A stretch of 64,000 nt of DNA from Cadophora sp. MPI-SDFR-AT-0126 (taxonomy: Eukaryota; Ascomycota; Leotiomycetes; Helotiales; Ploettnerulaceae). The DNA is taken from assembly GCA_020747065.1 (NCBI GenBank), contig JAGMVK010000027.1:434001-498000 (forward strand), in the 5' to 3' direction. Below the pieces are notes generated by a model. That model was given only the letters and a program-made list of their open reading frames with translations, did not search any database and was not told the DNA's origin. The translations under genes and the position numbers were made by a program. Below, piece by piece: positions 22,074-31,797 of this stretch. How positions within the stretch are numbered: position 1 is the first letter of the stretch; the number at the start of each line of letters is the position of its first letter.

Positions 22074-22252
22074 CCCAACTGAACGTTTTTCCGAGGTATC
22101 ATCAGAGCAAACACTTTAAGCATTGAAAAACAGCTGAGATGAGACGTTGTGGTAATCGTAAGAACCCTAACTGAACTTTTTTCTCCTCCGAGAATATCAT
22201 CATCAGAACAAACAATCCAAGCATCAGAAATAGCCGAAACGAGATATTGAGG
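22074..22252. repeat. imperfect tandem duplication (two units of about 80-90 bp)
   Basis: The unit beginning CCCAACTGAACG at 22074 recurs as CCCTAACTGAAC at 22165. Both continue with a CCGAG, an ATCATCAGA, a CAAACA and a GAGAT segment in the same order, with small gaps. This looks like an old tandem duplication that has diverged. Confidence 0.65.
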
Positions 22253-22432
22253 AACCCGCCCTCTCTTCCCCGCCACCCAACTAGTATACGAGAAACTATG
22301 TGATAAAGTTCAAGACAGTGCTTTGCTATGGCAATACAATTACTCATCAACGAACAAAGCAAAACGTAAAAATGTAACGAATACCAAATAAACAAACGCT
22401 GTAATCAATGCAATATGGGTATACGGGGGACA

Positions 22433-22448
22433 GCTAGCTAGCTAGCTA
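22433..22448. repeat. GCTA microsatellite
   Basis: Four perfect GCTA units. Confidence 0.8.
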
Positions 22449-22765
22449 CAAGTAAGACTGATGGAGTAATCCTGCCTGTCATAGAACAATTTTATTGGGG
22501 TAGGTGTGGCAGATTCAGTCACTACTAAGAAAAACCTCGTAAATAACTAAGAATAATCAATCAATCGCGAAAGAATCCCAGTCCTCACAACATCATCGTC
22601 ATTGTTGTTATCCTCTGACTGAACTTCCTTCACTACGCTAGAATAGATAGAATAACCTACTCTTTTGGATTGGGTTAGACTAGATCAAGATACTTTTGCA
22701 CGAACGAACAAACGAACGTAATTCAATCAAATTCATCCTTCTCAACTGTCGGAAAGGCTTTAGCT

Positions 22766-22805
22766 AGGCAGGCAGGCAGGATGAATGAATGAATGAATGA
22801 ATGAA
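22766..22805. repeat. AGGC and ATGA microsatellites
   Basis: About four AGGC units run straight into about six ATGA units. Confidence 0.85.
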
Positions 22806-23443
22806 ATAGAATGCTACGAAGAGAGAGACTAGAACAGAAAGAGGAGAGAGACGGAAGGGGAGATTGTACATATGAAGATCAAGCTGGTACTGTGCTGACC
22901 GACTCTATATTGATGCTGCTGTCGATCTGTCGTTCTTCCATAACAGAAGAAATCCGAAACAATCACAGCAAAGCAGAGAGCGGGGGTAATACGATACGGT
23001 ACCTACCGCACGATGTTATACCGTCTCCAGGGGACATCGACTAGATTTATTTACAGGAAGGTGAGGAAAGGAAGCCGAGGTGAGGATTGCTTGCGCGGAG
23101 ACGAGTTCGAAGAAGGGTGTACTAGAGGAGGTAGGAAGAGAGCGGATTCGTAGGTAGGATATAAAGAGTAGGCGGGTAGTAGAGACGGCGGAGAGGACGT
23201 CGCTAGGAGGGGGTATTAATTAGCTGTGACTTCTAAAGCAGGATTGTTATTGAGTGAAAGAGAGGGGACGTACGCTTGAACTTGGAGGAAGGAATCCTCT
23301 TCTTAGGTTGAGGACATCATGATTGCGTGTTTATAGATGTGAATACTAGCAGGCAGCTCAATCCCCAAGTAACAGTTTCCGGATTCCCTGCATCAACCAA
23401 AAGCGGCCTTCCCAATGCCAGATATCCCAAGCGTAGCTTCAAC

Positions 23444-24160
23444 CTAAAGCTCTCCTTCGTGGCAATCCTTGCTCCAGCCTCGTGTCGCACAGTTTGCGGT
23501 ATTGGTTACGTATCCCGCGCAAGAGCTCGTGGGGATCGAGATGGCGTGCAGATGCTCCGCAGTGAAGATCCACTGTCCTTTCCCTTCCTGGTGCTGTGGA
23601 TTTATGTCGTGATACCTGGGCCGCTGCGGAGAACTTGTATCACTTTCTGCGAGCTGACCGTGTTTGGAGATGGACCAGGTATTCGGGCCGGGAAGGCGAA
23701 CGCGAGCGAACACAGAAGCCTCGTGGTAGGATGTAGCTGGCCGAGGCGCGTGGTAAAGCTGCTGTGTATCAGAGGAGCAGAGGGATTTGGAGAGTTGTTC
23801 TGGGGAACGTTGTGCGGGTTGGAGAGAGGCGGAGAGGATGGGTGTGGTGGTGTTTGCTTTGGATTGAAGAGAAGATGCAGCTGGTGTACGAGACACTGAT
23901 AAGGGTCTTGGGTCTGGTATGGTTGGAATAATGACGGCGACGGCTGTCTGTATTGTATGGATTTTGCTTTTCGGAGGCTGCTGCTGTGTTCCTTTCTGTC
24001 GAGGTGACTGATGGCTGCGGGTATGTTTGGTCGGAGTGGTTAAAGTCCTGTCATCATGTTGTACGAGGCGAGGTTGTTGCAGGGCAGAGGATGACATCCC
24101 GGGAGGTGGGGAAGGCAAGGGAGGGATGTTTGGAAATTCAATTTTCTCAATATATATCAC
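23444..24160 (-). CDS. hypothetical Pro/Ser/Gln-rich protein, doubtful
   Basis: An open frame of 238 codons, ATG at 24160 or 24097 (MSSSALQQP). The product is rich in Pro, Ser, Thr and Gln and looks disordered, without a signal peptide, membrane segment or known domain. The opposite strand also carries a 190-codon frame (23327-23899), so at most one is real; the minus frame has the more protein-like composition. It has no neighbour that suggests a role. It may be chance in a G+C-richer patch. Confidence 0.25.
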   Translation of the reverse strand: MIYIEKIEFPNIPPLPSPPPGMSSSALQQPRLVQHDDRTLTTPTKHTRSHQSPRQKGTQQQPPKSKIHTIQTAVAVIIPTIPDPRPLSVSRTPAASSLQSKANTTTPILSASLQPAQRSPEQLSKSLCSSDTQQLYHAPRPATSYHEASVFARVRLPGPNTWSISKHGQLAESDTSSPQRPRYHDINPQHQEGKGQWIFTAEHLHAISIPTSSCAGYVTNTANCATRGWSKDCHEGEL

Positions 24161-24480
24161 ATTGCATTTTTTTTTATTGGCTTATTTGTTTCGAAAACCA
24201 AGGTGGCATAAAAGTAGATATCCTTGCTCAGGAGATGGATTTCAGCGCTGATAATTGTATATTATTTCAAACACAGTGCTCTGATCGAAAAAGAGACAGT
24301 ATCTTGAAGCATGGCTTGGCAGTGGATTTGTCCGGCCCAGCCATCCGGAGTTCATCTTCTCGTTTACTGGAACACCGTATTTCATTTCCATTTCCATCCA
24401 GCTCCGTACCTTCGTACTGTCCTGCACAGCACAACGCCAAAAAAAACTAGATTCCAGTCGCCTCGTCCGAATGTCCGCCC

Positions 24481-24518
24481 CTCCACTCCACTCCACTCCA
24501 CTCCACTGCACTGCACTG
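24481..24518. repeat. CTCCA/CTGCA short tandem repeat
   Basis: About five CTCCA units shade into CTGCA units. Confidence 0.8.
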
Positions 24519-24940
24519 CTTTTCCACCACACCTTTCTGCCTTGTCATCTTCACCTCTCCGCGCCTCTGTCCCGGTCGCGTGGAGTTCTGACGCGCATGT
24601 CAGTTGCCTTACCTCTCTAGAGTGTTTGCCTCTCAGATCGCCACTCTTAGGCAGGATATCCCCTCTTCCTATTCATGCTCTTGCAGTAGCTTGAGTAGTC
24701 TGGACCGGTGCCTGACAGACATCGGTCAGCAGGTCCAATAGAGATCATAGATGTCATAGGAGTCCTGAAACTAAGCATCGCCCCTTACACATCTTTTCCT
24801 TGATCCGGTCCATTTGAGTCTCTGTCAACGTCAATTCGTGCCTTGTGTTTCTATCAAGCGTACTTATAATACTGTATCCTCTCACCGAGCATGTGTAGTC
24901 TAGCTCTGCTTGAGTCACCATCCTTAATATCCTTGTCTGC

Positions 24941-24970
24941 ATACATACATACAGACAGACAGACAGACAC
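24941..24970. repeat. ATAC / ACAG microsatellite
   Basis: Three ATAC units followed by about four ACAG units. Confidence 0.8.
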
Positions 24971-25332
24971 AAGTCGTGGTACTCTGGACACCAGTACAGT
25001 GGGATTGGTTGAGAGTTCTTCGCTCCTTCCTTTAATTCGTCGTGGCCGCATACAACAACGCCTGCATCTGCTGTACTGCCAGCAACATTGTTATTTCTTT
25101 CAAAAAGACACTGAATTCTCCTTGACCGTCTTTTTTTCGTCCCACGTTATTCTTCGCTCGCTCCCTCACTCAATATTCTATCCTCGAAGGCTGTTCCTGG
25201 CTTAAGGAGTATATTCCACCACAACCAACAGTATCTGGTAATTTCGCATTACACATAGCAGGAAACACCTTGCATCGACAGCCGTTGTACGTACACAAAC
25301 TCATTTCATAGGCCCGTCAATCCGTTCCAAAG

Positions 25333-27317
25333 ATGAGGCAGAAATCACCCTTCAATACAATAATGCAATCCACATTCCCCCAAATTCCCTCAAACTCCAC
25401 CACCAACGACCCAATAACCGCCTTCTCACCCACCACAATCCTAGAAGCCCTCGTCCCGGGCTATGGGCCCATTCACAAATTCCTCCTTTTCTCCTTTGGC
25501 TTCGACGTCACGGTCCTCGTCTCCCTCGGTGTTGGCCTCTTCCTCGGCGCCCGAATCTTCCGCTCAGTATGGACCATCATCTACTCCATCATAAGCAGCA
25601 ACTACATGTCCGAAATCACTGTCAGCAGCACAGACGAGATCCACAGCCACTTAATCGCCTTTCTCGCAAACCAACACAAAATCAACTCATCCCGTCGTCT
25701 CATGGCCGAGACACCGTCAAAAAGCGCTTGGGAACTCGACAGCGAGGATACGGAGAAAGAGGAGACGAGCTTAGATGCAGAGGGCAACATCAAGTGGCTC
25801 AACTTCTCTAACCAAGAAGCCAAGTCGCAGCCGAGATTCACTCCTGCAATTGGATCTCACAATTTCTGGCACAAGGGCACGTATTTCCAGTTGAGGAGGA
25901 AAGAAGTTTCGATGTTTGATGAGCTGGGAGGTGGAGCTGCGGCATTCAAGGACAAGGAGTTGTTGACTCTGTCGTGTTTTGGGAGATCTACTGAACCGAT
26001 TAAGAAGTTGATTCAGCATGCAAAAGCACATTACCATCTGGGACATAATGCTAAGACTGTCATCAAACGTCCTGCTCCGAAAGATATGCGACGATTCGGA
26101 GGAAGAGGGAGTTGGGTCAAGATTGCAGAGCGACCTTGTCGACCCATGAAGACGGTTGTATTGGACGAGGAGCGCAAACTCGATGTCTTGTCCGATATTA
26201 ACGAGTACCTGAACCCAGCCACTGCACGGTGGTACGCAAACAGAGGTATCCCCTACCGCCGAGGATACCTCTTCTACGGACCTCCCGGCACCGGCAAAAC
26301 CTCTCTAACTTTCGCATTAGCTGGTGTCTTTGGCCTCGATATCCACGTCGTTTCACTTCTCGAACCTACTTTAACGGAAGAAGAACTAGGAATGCTCTTC
26401 ACCAACCTCCCAGCTCGCTGTATCGTCCTTCTCGAAGATATTGACACTGCAGGACTTATCCGTGAACCATCTGAAGATGAGAAGAGCGGAGGTCAAGCGG
26501 CTGGAAACCCAGGAGAGAATGACTGGAATGTAGTCAACCTGACGAAAGCTTTGAAGAAAGCAAATCAGTTGTCGGAAGAGGAGAAGAAGAAGGGTATTTC
26601 TCTTTCAGGGTTGTTAAATATCATTGATGGTAAGTCTCTTGTTTTCTCTTCCATATAGTTCCAAGTCCTAATTTCCAAGTCTTTCTCAAAATTTCGTTAC
26701 GGTACTAAATTATCCCAGGCGTCGCATCCCACGAAGGTAGAGTCCTGGTAATGACAACCAACCATCCTGAGAAACTGGATGAAGCACTCATCCGCCCCGG
26801 TCGAGTCGACCACCAAGTAGCATTCGGCAACGCCACACAGACTCAAATCAAAGAGCTCTTCGAAAGGATGTACACGAATGACCTTCCTCGCACGAAGCTC
26901 ATCATCTCCTCTCCTTCGCCGTCTAAATCTCAATCCCAATCTCAATCCCAAACTCTACCCCCACCCACCTCCCTCTCCCCTCCTTCCATGAACACCACAA
27001 TCTCAGTACCTACTCCCCCAGCAACGCCCGTCAATTCGCAGCCTCCCATCTCAGCCAATTCCCAACCCGTCCCCATCCTCCCCATCTCTCCCAAAAGCAA
27101 AGAACTCACCTCCCCCCTCACCGAATCAGAACTCAGCAATACAGCCAAGCTCTTCTCCCTCGAAGTCCCCGACAATCAATTTTCGCCTGCTGAAATCCAA
27201 GGGTTTTTGTTGAAGAGGAAAACGGATCCGAGGAAGGCGTTGGCGGAGGTTAGGGTTTGGGTTGAGGGGATGCTGGAGCAGAGGAGGAGGGGGACGAAGG
27301 TTGTTGGTGTGCAGTGA
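25333..27317 (+). CDS. BCS1-type AAA ATPase (mitochondrial chaperone-like)
   Basis: Two exons (25333-26629, 26719-27317) give 631 residues; an ATG at 25363 is an alternative start. A hydrophobic segment at about 50-75 (VTVLVSLGVGLFLGARIF) is the single membrane span of BCS1 proteins, followed by the BCS1 N-domain. The AAA module has Walker A GPPGTGKT at 316-323, Walker B IVLLEDID at 364-371, sensor-1 TTNHPEKLD and the RPGRVD arginine finger. BCS1 itself moves the Rieske protein across the inner mitochondrial membrane; fungi have several paralogues of unknown cargo. This one is longer than yeast BCS1 because of an acidic insert near 380-410 and a Ser/Pro/Gln-rich insert near 480-570, so it is probably a paralogue. 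Confidence 0.9.
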
Positions 27318-27858
27318 GGGTTGGGTGTTGAGGATGCTCGGGCGGGGGAGGGGAATGGAGGGGGGAATGCGAAGGAGGTGAACTGGGTAAGGAGTGATGC
27401 ATCACGATTTGACGACTTCATGAAGGACGGCAGCAGAGGAGTGTGATATTGGTTTGGGACAATTGGCTTTATCATCCGATCTTCAAACAGGATGAATTGG
27501 GGTGCAAGGCAAGGCAAAGCATTTACAGCATTCTCCCGCTAGAGAACGGTTCCGAAAAATATCCACAGGGGAAAATATGTCTCAAGGACAAGAAAGGCAG
27601 AATGAACGCGGAAAATAAACACGAGCGCACAAAAGGGGTTATAGTCTGACCACACTGTCAGCTAGCAACGAAACGATTTTCTTCTTAATTACAATACAAG
27701 ATCGGCGATGACTATCGAGGATAGAAAATTATTCTACAATTATTTATTTTAAGTTTAACTTCTTTTTAAAGGAATTTTTGGATTTATATTATTATCTTTT
27801 CATATAATTTATAAAAAGCTTTTATTTAAGTTTAAATCTAAGTTCTCTATTATAGTTA

Positions 27859-27960
27859 ACGTGGTTTATCACCGAGTCGGACATATCACCGAGTCGGACA
27901 AAAAATTTACATACAAAAAACGTCCGTGCCACCCTAAACAACTTCTTTAATTATTAATAA
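27859..27960 (+). repeat. left terminal inverted repeat of the MITE
   Basis: Matches the complement of 28191-28291 with one inserted base and a few substitutions. It contains two tandem copies of a 17-bp unit at about 27867-27900. Confidence 0.9.
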
Positions 27961-28190
27961 AATTACTTAAAATTTAGATCTTGATTTATTTATAATATAA
28001 AAGAACATCTTATAATTCAAAATTTTCAAAATTATTAATTACTTATTATATAATTAAGATAACGCTAATTTTAATCCTTGTAATTTATCTTTTTATTAAT
28101 ATCTTTTTATTTATTAATAGAATTTATATCAAACTTGAAATATAAAATATTTATTTATTAAATTTATTATATAAAAATTATTTAAGCTTT

Positions 28191-28291
28191 TTATTAATAA
28201 TTAAAGAAGTTGTCTAGGGTGCACGGACGTTTTTTGTATGTAAATTTTTTGTCCGACTCGGTGATATGTCCGACTCGGTGATAAACCACGT
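28191..28291 (-). repeat. right terminal inverted repeat of the MITE
   Basis: Mirror of the left arm, including the doubled GAGTCGGACA-bearing unit. Confidence 0.9.
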
Positions 28292-28352
28292 TATACTAAT
28301 AATCTCTTATTATGCGTTGTACATCAGATGCTCAATCGAACAAATTACAATT

Positions 28353-28673
28353 CTAGCTTCTAACTGGTACTGGCCAGGGCCTCTCCATGTGGTCTTCCAG
28401 CCATGCTTTAACATCGACCAGCATGGTTTTCGGAGGCGGCTCCCCTGCTGGATGTACCATATGGCCCAACCCATCGAGCTCGTCCTCGACCCACTTAATA
28501 AGCATATCCCTTTCAAACTGGTCGAACCCCTCTTCGTGGATGATGTTTTGCACCGGTTGGCTTGGGGGCTGCCCCTCCCAGATGCCCGCTAGCCCGTTGC
28601 AAAGGCAAGTGCGTTGTTTTTGGTTGGTGACGAGCCGATGCAGCCCGACAAGGCAGACTTGGGTGGACGCCAA
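28353..28673 (-). CDS. small hypothetical protein
   Basis: An uninterrupted frame of 106 codons starting MASTQVCLVG. The second half (FERDMLIKWVEDELDGLGHM, then AWLEDHMERPW) has the charged-hydrophobic alternation of a real helical protein. No signal peptide or known domain is seen. It begins about 100 bp from the divergent DUF6590 gene and ends 60 bp from the transposon, so it may be a remnant of a longer gene cut by rearrangement. Function unknown. Confidence 0.4.
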   Translation of the reverse strand: MASTQVCLVGLHRLVTNQKQRTCLCNGLAGIWEGQPPSQPVQNIIHEEGFDQFERDMLIKWVEDELDGLGHMVHPAGEPPPKTMLVDVKAWLEDHMERPWPVPVRS

Positions 28674-28769
28674 GAAGTTGGCACCTGATACATCGGCGTC
28701 CTGCTTACCACCACTTAGACCCTATCGTACGTTGTCGTTGCTCGACATTGCGAATCCGACGAAGTAACA

Positions 28770-29912
28770 ATGTCTCAATGGAGTCAATGGAGGCGACATT
28801 CAAGAAATTGCGAAGTACGACACCGACTGACACCGACTGGTAAGACATGTTCTAAGCCTCGGACTCCTGACTCAGTAATTGCACAGGCTTTGAGTACGAC
28901 TATAGCCCATTGGAAACGACTGGAAATCACATTACTACCAATAATCCTTACACCTCCGAAGATGAGTTGAATCCTAGTCAGCTTTGTCTCCCCGTGAAGC
29001 TATCCGACTCTACTGATAGGTGATAGACTTCAGAGTTCACCCGCGAGACGAGTTTGCATGGGGTCGAGTAGAAGCTTCTTAAGCCAAGATGGCCATCTAT
29101 TACTGACCAAAGACAGGTATTCGAGATTCTTTCGACCGAACTCATAGAGGCCAGTAATGAATATGATCCTGTCTTAGGTAGTGAGTTGCAGGAAGAACAG
29201 TGGTCGAGCGGGAAACACGGCGGAGGAAGTCGACGGTTCATCATCATCCGTCAAAGGAAGGGTCATTGTGTCTGCCTGTGAGTATCAAGTTGCGGCATCA
29301 TTGGTTGGCCAGTTCACTCTGACATGATGAGCAGAGCAATAGACACCTATGGCGGTCTGGGAACGACAAAGGCTGGGATCACTGGGGACCATGCGATCGC
29401 CTTCACTGAGATGCCAGTGAAGTTCGACGACGAAGACGACAGCTTTTTCTCAAGGCCGATCAGAATTGTCTCCTACGACCCCCAGCACAGACTCCATGTA
29501 GCCTCCCGACTTAATTATACAAGGCTATATTCGGTTGAACATAACGTGAAGGTCTGGTTTATTGGATCAGTACATCCGGATTCTGAAGAGGAACTTGAAA
29601 CCCGATTTGGGTATTTGCACCCCCAAGCGAGCTGTCTCCGGGACTATACATCAGTGAGTTCTTCTGAGAGGGTGACGAAGCCCCGCATATTTGACGAGTG
29701 AGCATTGGTATCTAACAAGGTTGCGACAGCGAACCACTGAGCAAGCCACAGAAGAGGCGACCGACAACCTTTTGGCAAGGTCAGAGACTTCATTTGGCTC
29801 GATGCGTTTCCCCAAGAGCGGACAAGGTTACCAGCAATGGACGGATAAAGGTACTTTCTTCTTCCCTGCTCGCATGTTCGTTCCTTCGTTGCTTTGCTCA
29901 TACTTGGGATAG
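28770..29912 (+). pseudogene. DUF6590-domain gene with a 5' frame break
   Basis: The domain is clear: VIDFRVHPRDEFAWGR (29020-29067), VFEILSTELIEAS to GKHGGGSRRFIIIRQRKG (29117-29277), then IDTYGGLGT, SRLNYTRLYSVEHNVKV and more (29335-29653), and a last exon 29730-29912. The four exons splice cleanly and in phase. DUF6590 proteins are abundant fungal proteins of unknown role. Upstream, a coding-looking segment (28770-28839 joined to 28887-29019; GFEYDYSPLETTG ... KLSDSTD) runs into the domain one base out of frame at 29018-29020, and TGA and TAG follow in its own frame. No intron of normal size repairs this. Either the gene is a recent pseudogene, there is a sequencing error, or the true 5' exons are elsewhere. 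Confidence 0.6.
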
Positions 29913-31797
29913 AGGGTAGGACTCTTCGACAGTTTACTTGATGTGAGGACTTTTGAACGGTTAGGATTTCACTGCACGTGCTTGGATCAGAATAGCCGTT
30001 GTCGGAGTAGAACTTGAGTTAACAACATACCATTTATTGCTTTCCAGATGGCGCTGGTCGATCGATTGGTTATTCCTTTTCACATGTAGTGTGAGTTAGA
30101 ACTATAGTAGCATGGCAGATATCGCTCTCCAGCTGTTCTGCTTGTAAAGTAGAGTGATCTGTGGTACTGGTAGGGGTCCCTTTGGGGCGTTGTTATTATA
30201 GCTGATGAGGGCCATGCCCTAGTTTTACTCATATGCGTGAGAGGCGCCATGCCAAAGCAAAGACGGGAATCCTTCCCTCCTTTCCACTTAATCTGCCAAA
30301 AAAAGACCCATACCCCCATCCTTTCCCCCACCCCGTAGAAACTGCCACCCTTCTCTATGCCAATATACAGCCTGATTCCATATCCACACCTATATTTTTC
30401 TCTGCGCCTAACTTGGTGGCTTAGCAGATGCCTGGGTATTGTTGATATAAAATCCATTATGTCTCCTCCCTCTCTGTGCCGATTGCTCGTTAAGCGTCCC
30501 AATAAAGAGTATACGTATGTATATGTGTATAATATATATACGTACAGTACATATATATATATATATATATATGCTTTCAGAGGGTGCCTGCCACCCCAGT
30601 TCTCCGTAGGTTTAGAAGTTGTGTCGATTTGCGTTAAAAGAAGGTGTCGAAAGTGGTGATGAAATGGTTTCGCGCTAGTGCTCCAAAGGAGTCTCGAGAA
30701 TGAGGAGCCTCGGCAGCGGCACTGGTTAACGGTGAATCTGTGTGCTCGTCTGTGTAGGTTCTCGAGGGAGCGGCCTTATCATAAGATGATAGCTGCTTTG
30801 ATTCGTGATGTGGGAATGGTTGAAGTCAACCGCGGTCCCATGCTCGCCCCCGGCCACGCGTCAACTCTTCCTCCTCCATCGCGACTCCATCAAATGACTG
30901 AGTAGACTTAGCTCTGCAGACACTCTTACGAGTACTGGAGGTTCGTAGAGGACACCATCGTACAGGTGCTCAGTCGCCGTCCCCCAGATGGCGCTGGTGA
31001 TTGAGCTACTCCCCACCCAGTGAGGCTGCGTTGGGTCGACAGGTCATGTGCTATCCGGTTTTACTCACAGCCTCGATTTTCTACGATTGCTCACCGTCAA
31101 AACGAATTTTCAAGAACTCGCTGCTGCTGTTGGGATAGCAAGACCGCGAGCCCCCTCCGCTAGGGACTTTTGCATTCAAGACTCCTATCGGCTACCGATA
31201 CTCCTCAAAGGGAATAAAATGGATACTTGCTACGATGAATTTGGGCGGGGATGGACCTTCGATGGTGAATATTTTTCCTCAACCGCAACGAGCGAGACGT
31301 ACACGGAACCCGATTTTGCAATCCACGTCCCAGTCGCTCATGCACAGTATAAGGAAATGTCACTTATCAATCGGGCCGTTTTTGGAAGAGCGCCAAGGAA
31401 CAGTCAACACTACTCACAGCACACAGATCAAGGTATAACAGTAGTCCCTCCTGGCAGACGCGAAAGTTTTTGGATTAACTGTTATCAATAGGTGGCGAAG
31501 TTTTACGACAGTACAACTGAGAAGGCGGGATTGGTTCATCTGGAACTGTCGCTTGGAAGTGGGAGGCTCCCTTTCCCAAGGGTTCTAGCTGCAGCTACAG
31601 TCTTTTTCTGGGTATTGTGAGATGAAAGGGTTTTCTAGGGAGGCGTGACCAGGACTGCAATTATGGTAATAAATGGGTAGAGGCAGTACTGAGCCAATTT
31701 TGGGTAGTCTCTAGGAGCCAAGCCTAAGCCGGCTCTGCTCTGCAACACAAGCCTAGAAGGAATCTACACTGTGGCTCAATACGATTTCTTCAAAATC
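29913..31797. other. intergenic / accessory region
   Basis: About 1.9 kb. A TA microsatellite lies at 30551-30572. A 147-codon plus-strand frame at 31048-31491 has no recognisable motif and I do not call it a gene. The 14-mer CAGATGGCGCTGGT occurs at 30047 and again at 30986, a hint of old duplication. Confidence 0.4.
30551..30572. repeat. TA microsatellite
   Basis: About eleven AT units. Confidence 0.9.

Larger units (their letters stand above)
20309..23443. other. gene-poor A+T-rich region
   Basis: About 3 kb without a supportable gene. The part 20880-21500 is A+T-rich. An imperfect tandem duplication and several microsatellites lie at 22070-22810 and are listed apart. No transposase or reverse transcriptase motif was found. 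Confidence 0.45.
24161..25332. other. upstream region of the AAA ATPase gene
   Basis: About 1.2 kb with pyrimidine-rich and short tandem repeats (also ATAC/ACAG units at 24941-24970). The C/T-rich character towards 25100-25330 is typical of fungal promoters and leaders. No gene supported. Confidence 0.4.
27859..28291. mobile_element. non-autonomous TIR transposon (MITE), TA target site
   Basis: The element starts ACGTGGTTTATC and ends with its complement GATAAACCACGT. The inverted arms are about 100 bp each (27859-27960 and 28191-28291) and differ at only a few bases. A TA dinucleotide flanks both ends (27857-27858 and 28292-28293), as for Tc1/mariner/pogo insertions. Each arm holds the unit TATCACCGAGTCGGACA twice in tandem. 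The centre (about 230 bp) is nearly all A and T and cannot encode a transposase, so movement would need an enzyme in trans. The closeness of the two arms suggests fairly recent activity or gene conversion. Assignment to the Tc1/mariner superfamily rests on the TA duplication only. Confidence 0.92.
27318..28352. other. A+T-rich block enclosing a small transposon
   Basis: From about 27718 to 28310 the sequence is mostly A and T, in sharp contrast with the genes on each side. It holds the 433-bp inverted-repeat element. No gene is present. Confidence 0.7.

Noticed and set aside
31048..31491. 147-codon plus-strand frame
   Set aside because: No recognisable motif or intron context, and composition typical of non-coding DNA. 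It could still be a remnant but I cannot support it.
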